From Zizania palustris (lineage: Eukaryota; Streptophyta; Magnoliopsida; Poales; Poaceae), in NCBI GenBank assembly GCA_019279435.1, contig JAAALK010000286.1:32611712-32675711 (forward strand): a stretch of DNA of 64,000 bases, in the 5' to 3' direction. This document shows, piece by piece, positions 56,161 through 64,000 of the stretch. The notes beneath the pieces were generated by a model. It saw nothing but the letters and a program-made list of their open reading frames with translations, searched no databases and had not been told where the DNA came from. The translations under genes were made by a program, and so were the position numbers. Each line of letters starts with the position of its first letter. Positions within the stretch are counted from its first letter, which is position 1.

Positions 56161-59100
56161 TTGTGCAGGATCGAGGACTGGAGGACGTTTGGATCATGGA
56201 CTCAGGGTGTTCTCGCCACATGACGGGACATCGCAGATGGTTCTCCAGTCTCACTCCCCCGAGCTCCAAAGAGTACATCACCTTCGGGAACAGTGGTCAA
56301 GGGAAAGTAAGTGGCATTGGCTCAATTCGCATTTCAGACCATTTTTCTTTGAAAAACGTTGCTTTGGTTGGAAACTTGAACTTTAATTTGATTTCTGTTT
56401 CGCAACTTCTTGAGGATGGTTTGGAGGTGCGTTTTAAGAAGGGCAATTCTTCTGTGTTTGATTCTAGAGGGTCTTTGATTTGCCAGATCTTACCTTTCGG
56501 TAAAGTTTTTCGGATTGACTTCTCTAGTTCTTTTGGCCCTTCTCGCTGTTTGATTGCTGGATCCTCCTCTGAGCTCTGGAAGTGGCATAGGAGGTTAGGT
56601 CATTTGAGTTTTGACCTGCTAGTCAGGTTGAGCTCTATGGACCTCATCCGAGGATTGCCCAAGCTTAAGATGGAGAAGGATCTAGTTTGCCATCCCTGTC
56701 GTCATGGGAAAATGGTTGCCGCTTCTCACTCACCTGTGACTCAGGTGATGACTTCGTATCCGGGCGAGCTTTACACATGGACACTGTTGGTCCAGCTCGA
56801 GTACGTTCAGTCGGTGGGAAGTGGTATGCACTTGTGATTGTTGACGACTTTTCTCGATTCTCGTGGGTTTTCTTTTTGGAGTCTAAGGATGAAACGTTTC
56901 AGTTTGTTCATGACCTGATTTTGAAGCTGAAGAATGAGAACAATGGTCGGATGCGAGCAATTCGCTCCGACAACGGCTCTGAGTTCAAGAACTCTCAGTT
57001 CGTCAGCTTCTGTAGTGATCAGGGTCTTGACCATCAGTTTTCTGCTCCTTACACTCCCCCACAAAATGGCGTTGTGGAACGAAAGAACCGCACGCTAGTC
57101 AAGATGGCCAGGACGATGCTCGATGAGCACAGGACTCCTAGGCGCTTTTGGGCTGAAGCCATGAACACGGCTTGCTATCTGGCCAACCGCATTTTTCTTA
57201 GAGCTTACCTAGGTAAGACCTCATATGAGTTGCGGTTTGGTAGACAGCCCAAGGTGAGCCACTTGCGAGCGTTTGGCTGCAAGTGCTTTGTGCTCAAGAA
57301 GGGAGGGCATTTGGACAAATTTGAGTCTCGTTGCTGGGATGGAGTTTTTCTTGGTTATGCTTTGCATTCTCGAGGCTTCCGTGTTTGGAACCTCGACTCC
57401 CAGCAGCTTGTCGAGACTTGCGAGGTTTCTTTTGATGAGTCCTTGCCTTCTTTAACTACTTCTTTTGAGCTTTCTGGTGATGGTGAGCTCGGAGAGTCCA
57501 TCTTCGAGGAAGATGAGGATACTCCAGCTGCTGATGAGGGTGGGCCTTCTGCACCTCCTGCAGAGCCCACACCTTCTGAGACTTCGACTGAGGACGAGGG
57601 CGGACCTTTGATCACTTCTTCCACTTCGATCGAGCCCCCTCAGTCGAGTCCAGAGGTGCCAGCTGCTGACTCCGGTGAGGTGACTTCAGATCACCAGGGA
57701 TCCCGAGCAGTTCAGCGTGATCACCCCTCAGAGCTCATCATCGGTGATGTGTCTACAAGAACTTTGCGCTCTTCTGTTGACTCTTTTGTTGTGTTTGCTG
57801 AATCTGCTTTTGTTGCATCTTTTGAGCCCAGAGACATTTCTCATGCTCTTTCTGACTCGAACTGGATTAATGCCATGCAAGAAGAGCTTGAGAATTTTGT
57901 CCGCAATCGGGTTTGGACACTAGTAGAGCTGCCACCAGGATGCAACCCCATAGGCACCAAGTGGGTGTTCAAAAACAAGCAAGGTGAAGATGGGGTTGTG
58001 GTGCGCAACAAAGCTCGACTAGTTGCCCAGGGTTTTTGCCAGAAGGAAGGTATTGATTTTGAAGAAACTTTCGCTCCTGTTGCCCGTCTTGAGTCCATTC
58101 GCATTCTCTTAGCTTTTGCCGCTTCAAAGGGTTTTAAGCTTTTTCAAATGGACGTCAAGAGTGCTTTTCTGAACGGGTACATAGAGGAGGAGGTTTATGT
58201 TAGGCAGCCCCCGGTTTTGAGAACCCCAAGTTTCCTCGACATGTTTTTAAGTTGCAAAAAGCTTTATACGGGTTGAAGCAAGCCCCCAGGGCTTGGTATG
58301 ACCGGTTGAAGCAGTTTTTGTTGGGAAAGGGCTTTGTGATGGGTTCTGTGGATAAGACTCTCTTCTTGCTCAGAGATGCTTCAGATTTTTTAGTCGCTCA
58401 GATATACGTGGACGATATTATCTTTGGCGGTACTACTAACGATCTTGTGTCCAAGTTTTCTGAGCAGATGCACAGTGAGTTCGAGATGAGCCTCATGGGT
58501 GAGCTCAAGTATTTTCTAGGGCTCCAGATCAAGCAGACCAAGGACGGCACCTTCATCCACCAGGGTAAGTATACTCGGGACATGTTGAAGAAATTTGACT
58601 TTGGTGGAGAGCTGAAGCCTCAGATGACCCCAATGGGTACATCTGGGGGCCTGGACAAGGACGAGAGCGGCGTCAAGGTCAACGAGAGAGAGTTTCGAGG
58701 GATGATCGGTTCGCTGCTGTACTTGACGGCGACAAGGCCAGACATACAGTTCGCCGTGGGACTGTGCGCGCGCTTCCAGTCTTCACCACGCTCGTCTCAT
58801 CGGCAGGCTGTCAAGCGCATCTTCAGGTATCTCACTGATGCGCCTGATCTTGGTCTCTACTATTCAGCATCATCTTCTCTTGATTTATCTGGCTTTTCGG
58901 ACACTGACTTTGGTGGGTGCCGGTTGGATCGCAAGTCGACTTCCGGTACTTGCCAGTTTCTTGGTTCGTCTCTTGTGTCTTGGTCTTCTCGAAAGCAATC
59001 TGGAGTTGCTCTTTCGACCATAGAGGCTGAGTATGTAGCTGCTGCTAGCTGCTGCTCACAGTTGGTTTGGATGATTTCCACTCTGCGAGATTTTGGGTTG

Positions 59101-59355
59101 TTCTTTCCTACCAGAGTTCCTTTGTTTTGCGACAGCACCAGTGCAATTAGTGTAGGGAAAAACCCATGTCTCCATTCAAAAACCAAACACATTGATGTGC
59201 GCTTTCACTTTTTGCGGGATCAATATGAGAAAGGTGTCATTGACCTTGTTCATGTTGATACCCATCATCAGTTGGCTGACATTTTCACCAAACCCCTAGA
59301 TCAGTCTACTTTTGAGCGTTTACGAGGGGATTTGGGTGTTGTGTATCCTTTCTAG
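56157..59355 (+). pseudogene. Copia-C pol, disrupted by two single-base deletions
   Basis: Starts in the -1 frame relative to gag, with about 40 bases of overlap (open from 56121). Protease WIMDSGCSRHMTG (56195), pre-integrase KWHRRLGHLSFDLL, then a one-base loss near 56770-56773 (GAGCTTTACACATGG where Copia-1 has GAGCTGTTGCACATGG). Integrase core with HMDTVGP, RSDNGSEF and NGVVERKNRTL follows in a new frame. A second one-base loss is in a C-run at 58208-58212 (five C where Copia-1 has six). After it RT has YVDDIIFGG, and RNase H runs from SDTDFGGCRLDRKS to LADIFTKPLD, ending VVYPF at TAG 59353-59355. All domains are present but not in one frame. Confidence 0.92.
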
Positions 59356-60675
59356 GATATTTTGCGTCAGTTTTCTTTCTTCTTTACTCTTTTCTTGAGT
59401 CTTTTTGTGTGTGTTCATATCATACATATTCACATATCACACTTTTGAGCCTGCTTCTGTTATATGATTAAACTGCTTTACTTATTCTAGCTGGTACATG
59501 CTTTTGATTACTTGTCGATGATCATGCTTTGTTTCAGTTCATTTGATATGTCTGATATCTGTCATATGCATGGCTTTTACATTTTAAACTTGAAAAATGA
59601 TCACCATTGCTTCTGGTAACTAGCATGTGTAGGCTGAGTGCTTTTTGCTATCTGTTACATGCCTTGTAGCTAGTTCATCACATAGATGCAGATATGCAAC
59701 TTGGACATCTTTATGCTTTAACATGGAAAATGTGCTATAAAAATGATAAAAATCAAAAATGAATGAAAATTCCATGTCTTTTTATGCTTAAGTTGAAAAG
59801 ATCCAAGTGGATTTGCCTTGTCGCATTGCATTGTTCTGGACTGCTTGCCATAGCACTTTGGTATGAACTAGGACAGTGTAGTGTATGCCAAGACCAATGT
59901 CTTAAGCTTCTGATGGTCCAGTTCTGGCCTAGGCTTGACTTGGTTGGTTAGCATAAGGTTTGACATGCAAATAACCCTTGGCAAAAATGAAAAAGGACAA
60001 TGAAAAAGCCTGAAAATTAAAAAGACAACAAGTTTGCTGAAGCACTTTGTTTTGGACAATGCTTATCTTGGTAAATATCAGTTAGCTTCTGCATCTCATG
60101 TCTTACCTTGCTTGTTAACTGGAAAATGTGGTGATGCCTTTTTGTTTGCAAAAACTATAAAAAAAATGTGTGCTCATGACTTTCTTTAGATATCATCTGT
60201 TGCACTGATCATGCCATGTGTCTTAGACAGTATGTCTTTTGCTATACTTGTTAGATGTCGTAATTGCAGTCAATCATATCTGAGAAGCATGCTTTCTTCA
60301 CTCCACCTGCACCCCAGTTGCATTCATTGCATATTTTGAGGGGGAGTTGCATTTCAGGGGGAGTCAGTGTCGTTTTTCGAGTGCTTGATGAGTTCACTTG
60401 TCAACAAGGGGGAGAAATTTTGGTATAAGAGTTTAAGGGGGAGTTTTGGCTTTCTCTGGGATTTGTTTCAGGGGGAGTTTTTGTCCCGTTTGTCCTTACT
60501 TTTTTTTGATATCCTTGTTGATGTTTCTAAGATTGCACTCGTTTTCGAGCTTTTACTTTATTTTCTTCTTCTTCTTTGTTTTCTTGTGTTTTGTTTTCGT
60601 GTTTCCACAGTTGCTTGCAGGTACTGAAGAGCAGATTAAGAGAAGTGTTGACAATGCACTCATCAAGGGGGAGAT
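59356..60675 (+). other. Copia-C noncoding stretch between pol and the 3' LTR, with polypurine-tract array
   Basis: No coding potential beyond chance. A conserved block at about 59797-60000 matches Copia-1 and Copia-B. GGGGGAG tracts occur near 60338, 60356, 60408, 60436, 60470 and 60666, the last one just before the LTR. No env-like gene is seen. Confidence 0.78.
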
Positions 60676-62439
60676 TGAGGAGCCATGCTGAATAGCGTGG
60701 GCCTCATGGCTCCAGATGTGATGAGTCATTGTCAACGATAGTCAAAGAGGACTGGAATGAGAAGAGAAGACCTGCTGCGTCTGGGCCGCGTGTGACTCAG
60801 GTACACGGGCAGCGAGCGACTGTCGGGCAGAGGGGCTGCGAAGTCGGGCTGGCCCAATCCGGGTACATGGGCTAGGAGCAGCAGAGGATCCACTGGACTG
60901 TTGACCGGGATTGACTCAGGTACACGGGCGGCGAGCGATTGCCGGGCTGAGGGAGCTGCGGAATCGGGCCGGCCCAATCCGGGTACCCGGTGCGAAGACG
61001 GTGGACGCTTTGTCAGTTTCGGCGCAAAACTGACGACCGCTGATCTCGGATCTGACCGTTCTGAGGCGAAGCCGTAGCTGCTACGAAAGCTCCGCATCAG
61101 GACAAGTTACCTTTATTTAGGATTTTACTATTTTGCCTTTAGGCCCACAATATGTCAGTCGAGTCTGTAAAAATATCCTAAGGACAGTTTCGGTCTTTTC
61201 CATTTTTATTCAGCGTCTGTAAAAATCCTAGGGGTATTTCTGCATTTTCCTCTTTTAATGGGCTGCCTATAAATAGGCCCCAATAGCCTAGGGTTAGGAC
61301 ACCCATTTTGAAAAATCACTTTACCAATTCTGAAATTCGTGGGTCACTTTTTCCTCTTCTTCTCCACTGTTCACCGCCGCCATTCATCAGCCGCCGTCTC
61401 ATTAGTTCGGCTTTCGCTTGTTCACCGAGATCCCCCATGATTTTTTTTCTTCAGAGTAGCAGTGTCGTAGTGCCAGTGTTCTTCCGCGTGTGGCAGTAGA
61501 TCCTGCAGCATGCAAGGACTCGGTGTGCACGGCAGCCGAGCGTTCAGAGCCTAGCAGCTGCCTACGCTGCCATGTCTTAGTGACGCGCGTCAGGATGAAG
61601 GCGCAGGCTTCGGTGTGAAGAACTAGCAGTTGCTGGTGCTGCATGTCCTCTCGCAGCGGCACGGCGCACGGAGCACATGTGACCAGGCGAAGGGAGCAAG
61701 AAAAATACATTGCATGGTAAATCCTGTTTTGCCTCGTTTTGCGTGTATTTACAGCTACTTCATTGTTTCTAACACTCTGTTTAATCCTCCGTATAGCGTG
61801 TACTGTAGCTACGAACAAGGAATACTGTAGCTTCGTAGTACTGTAGCCGCGATTTCTGAAGCACTAGTTTTCTATATCATTCTGTGAATGCTTTTTGCCC
61901 TGTTTTGTTTTGCCTGAACGTGCACTTGTTAAAAACTTAAAAAACTCTTGATGGACAAGTTATAGTTCTTAATATATTTTTTTATAACATTTGGCTGAGA
62001 TGTGTGTTCCATAAAAATTGATCTGCTCTATTTCATATCTCTCTGTTTTATCCTGTTAGTTAATCTCTTGTCTTGAACTTTATCAATTTTTGATGGTATT
62101 GACTAATTGAATAAAAGGCAGTAGTATGTGATTGTTACTATCTTACTTATTGTACTGTCTCTCATCTGATGAAATGCATGTTAAGTGTCGAAACACTTTA
62201 TGAACTATCTATCTGATTTGTAAGTTGAGTTAATCTGCCTGTTAACACTGTGTTGGTGTCTTTTCGATTAGGACACCGGTCGTTTTTAGGCTAGATTATT
62301 TTTGGCTTTGTGGATCAGTTTCCTTTTTGTTGTTAATCTGTTGAGGTGCGTTGGGTGTTGGGAGCAGGCCATTGATTCGAAAGAATTTTTTTTTAGGCGC
62401 CCATTCACCCCCCCTCTGGTCGCTACTTTCGGTCCTACA
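60676..62439 (+). repeat. Copia-C 3' LTR (1,764 bp)
   Basis: Pairs with 51584-53344; the three-base length gain is in T- and A-runs. TATAAATAGG box at about 61268-61277. Followed by the target duplication GGGAG at 62440-62444 and then the first part of Tat-A gag in reverse orientation. Confidence 0.94.
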
Positions 62440-62444
62440 GGGAG

Positions 62445-62649
62445 GGCCTTCGTCTTCGTCAGAGGGTACTTCTGGATCCCGGCTTGCTGCGTAGTCGGTC
62501 TGAAGCGTTGTAGGAGGAGGCAGAGGGCCCCGGGACGCTCGACGCCCCGTGACCTCTGCGGGAATCGCCGGATTAGCCGAGGGTCCGGCTCCGTTGGTCC
62601 GAGGGGACCTTCGAAGGGGACCCGAAGCTTGACCACGCTTCGGAGGCAT
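62445..62649 (-). pseudogene. Tat-A gag, N-terminal part
   Basis: ATG at 62649 starts MPPKRGQASGPLRRSPRT, matching the start of Tat-1 gag at 12425, and lies 207 bases after the LTR, as in Tat-1. The frame reaches an acidic stretch (SDEDEGPP) and is cut by Copia-C; counting one target duplication, it continues at 51583 in frame. The segment is basic and Pro/Ser-rich with no catalytic role expected. Confidence 0.88.
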
Positions 62650-62835
62650 GGCTAGCCGTTGAGATGTCTTGGAGATGGAGGACTTCGAACGACTCGAAGG
62701 GTCGAGGGAAGGCCTTCGAGCTACACTAAGAAGCCCTCAACTGAAGGGTGCGCGGAGTCTCTGGACTCCGAGGCTCCCTCCGTAAGTGCTCTTCAGAGTG
62801 CAGTCAGCGGTAGGGAACAAGCTTTTAGAACTTGG

Positions 62836-62856
62836 ATCCCCACGGACGGCGCCAAC
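62836..62856 (-). promoter_or_regulatory. Tat-A primer-binding site
   Basis: On the - strand, straight after the 5' LTR, GTTGGCGCCGTCCGTGGGGA. It is the same as in Tat-1 and of the TGGCGCC type common to Tat and Athila elements. I do not assign the tRNA. Confidence 0.78.
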
Positions 62857-63352
62857 TGTTGGCGTAAAAGTTACACCAACAGGTTCTCGGTAATCAAGAA
62901 TGAACAAACAAGAGGTTTGCGTTTTAGGACTATCTCAAGCCTCCGTAAAGGATAATAGCTCAAGTGGTCCGAATGTGTGTTTGAACAATTAATTCCTGGC
63001 CCCCTTTTTACAAGGTACAATGGGGGGTATTTATAGGGGGAAAAGCATAAGGAAGAGACCTATTTACCCTTACATTACAACCAGCATGGTGGAACCTGCT
63101 TGGTATTACGAACAGGGTTATACATGGTAAAGTAATGCAAGGTAGATAGATAAGCCAGACATCCAATCAATCATGTCCCTCAGCTTCGGGGTCTCCATCT
63201 GCCTTTCGGAGGGGTCTTCGAGGCTTCGCATCGCAACACCTTCCGGTAGTGACGACGTATGCTTCGAACAACAGTCCGCCAGCTTCGGGATCCTTATCGG
63301 TCTTTGAAGGGTAAGCTTTTAAGTCTGCAAAATGGAGTAATTTCCCCCAACA
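62857..63352 (-). repeat. Tat-A 5' LTR (496 bp)
   Basis: TGTTGGCG...CCCAACA, two differences from 18662-19157. The CTATAAATACC box on the - strand lies near 63035-63025 and would start the element RNA. The target duplication GCAAG follows at 63353-63357. Confidence 0.95.
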
Positions 63353-64000
63353 GCAAGGATTGTTTTTTCAGTCAATTCAAAAAAAGAAAATCCCAACTGA
63401 TGACTACCGGTCACATTAGAACTTATCATTGCTATGCATCTACGTAGAGAGTACATGAAGAACTAACAAATATAAATTATTCACTTTGAATAGAAGTTTA
63501 TTACTATCTTATGTAAAGTTGAAATTTTCTTTGTAATCATCAGAACAGTTGAGTGACAACAAGAATTTCTACTACTTAAAAGTATTTCAGTCACGTCACC
63601 CTTTCCACCAGTCCCACTCTACACCCGTGAAAACTTACATAATTAAAGATCAACTCAGGATTCACTCGCTCTAGGAAAATCTAAATTCCAATGCAGAATT
63701 GCATGCACCTATGTAAATGAACGTTTCAAATGCAGCACACCTCAGAATTTTTAAACAGAAGTAAGAAAGGCCCTAACAATTCCAAAAAAAATCATGTGTG
63801 TCTATAAATATTAAACATTGATATATAGATATCATTTTCTTATCAATTCAAAAAGTGAAACAGTACCCAACTAATGACTAAATGCCACATAATTAAAGGA
63901 AATGTTAAGTTACACTGGACTTTTAAAATTGCACATATTGCAAACGTGGATTTGTCAAAGCCATTGAATTCACGTGGAAAATTTTCGATAGATAAACACA
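63353..64000. other. Host DNA beyond Tat-A (target duplication then no gene seen)
   Basis: GCAAG at 63353-63357 is the right target duplication. The rest is AT-rich and continues the host sequence that ends at 18661. No gene is supported. A degenerate direct repeat of about 50 bases is visible: TCAATTCAAAAAAAGAAAAT...CCCAACTGATGACTA near 63371 and TCAATTCAAAAAGTGAAACA...CCCAACTAATGACTA near 63843. Confidence 0.6.

Larger units (their letters stand above)
51584..62439 (+). mobile_element. Copia-C: SIRE/Maximus Ty1-copia element, 10,856 bp, two pol frameshifts
   Basis: Complete on the + strand: 5' LTR 51584-53344, primer site, gag 53410-56160, pol to about 59355, noncoding stretch, 3' LTR 60676-62439, TSD GGGAG. 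Same family as Copia-1 (related LTR ends, gag, pol and 3' region) but much better preserved. LTRs differ by about 10 substitutions and a few homopolymer indels over 1.76 kb. It lies in opposite orientation to its host Tat-A, inside gag. Confidence 0.95.
18662..63352 (-). mobile_element. Tat-A: Tat/Retand-lineage Ty3-gypsy element, about 11.8 kb, split by three nested elements
   Basis: Both 496-bp LTRs, matching target duplications (GCAAG), a primer-binding site at the right end and a purine tract at the left end define the unit. Removing Copia-B, Tekay-D and Copia-C with one 5-bp duplication each leaves about 11,768 bp. The - strand carries gag, protease, RT, RNase H, a second archaeal-type RNase H and integrase; the + strand carries a spliced antisense gene near the 3' LTR. 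Dual RNase H and an antisense extra ORF are known features of the Tat clade (Retand and Grande relatives). Gag-pol keeps its frame across both insertions but has one TAG at 48638-48636. Two LTR differences in 496 bp suggest recent insertion. Confidence 0.95.

Noticed and set aside
59356..60675. Possible env-like gene between pol and 3' LTR
   Set aside because: Some SIRE elements have one, but in Copia-1, Copia-B and Copia-C this interval has only short chance frames and no membrane protein pattern beyond a T-rich stretch.
62296..62649. 117-codon ORF on the - strand running past the Copia-C border
   Set aside because: Only 62445-62649 is Tat-A gag; the remainder is Copia-C LTR read by chance in the same frame.

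Overview
The window is grass (Poaceae) nuclear DNA, probably from a large, transposon-rich genome. I infer this from one spliced plant gene with canonical GT-AG introns and a grass-like GC-rich first exon, set in nested LTR retrotransposons of types common in grasses (Tat/Retand gypsy, Tekay chromovirus, SIRE/Maximus copia). The species cannot be named from the sequence. I found no rRNA, tRNA, CRISPR or bacterial-type genes.

Layout, left to right. (1) 1-8532: a decayed SIRE/Maximus copia element (Copia-1, + strand) whose 5' end lies off the window. Its gag holds an 799-bp non-autonomous hAT transposon (162-960). (2) 8533-13118: the 5' part of a decayed Tat gypsy element on the - strand (Tat-1), into whose pol Copia-1 jumped. 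(3) 13119-18661: host DNA with one intact four-exon gene on the - strand, a 5'-adenylylsulfate reductase-like (APRL) thioredoxin-fold membrane protein of 305 aa (14113-17142). (4) 18662-63352: one second Tat element (Tat-A, - strand), bounded by 496-bp LTRs and the target duplication GCAAG. It is about 11.8 kb long itself but is stretched to 44.7 kb by three independent insertions: a SIRE copia with open gag and pol (Copia-B, 23288-34118, TSD AGACG), a Tekay chromovirus with a gutted pol (Tekay-D, 37081-48301, TSD GCATA) and a SIRE copia with two pol frameshifts (Copia-C, 51584-62439, TSD GGGAG). (5) 63353-64000: host DNA continuing from 18661.

How the parts relate. Tat-A has gag-pol on the - strand and a spliced antisense gene (aORF, + strand) driven from its own TATA box. 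The two converge on a 118-bp tandem repeat. Copia-B broke the last exon of the aORF, Copia-C split gag and Tekay-D split the RNase H/integrase region; in each case the host frame resumes after one target duplication. By eye the LTR pairs differ by about 2/496 (Tat-A), about 14/1981 (Copia-B), about 10/1761 (Copia-C) and 1 substitution plus 1 indel in 3.29 kb (Tekay-D), so the nest is young and Tekay-D is the newest. Tekay-D lacks most of RNase H and the integrase core, so it was probably moved in trans.

The observations most worth following are: a noncoding block between pol and the 3' LTR that is conserved between copia elements with unrelated LTRs; an amber codon shared by two Tat copies inside RNase H; a gag/pol -1 frame arrangement shared by Copia-1 and Copia-C; the 3' LTR of Tat-A pointing its promoter at the APRL gene; and a coiled-coil ORF upstream of gag in Tekay-D.
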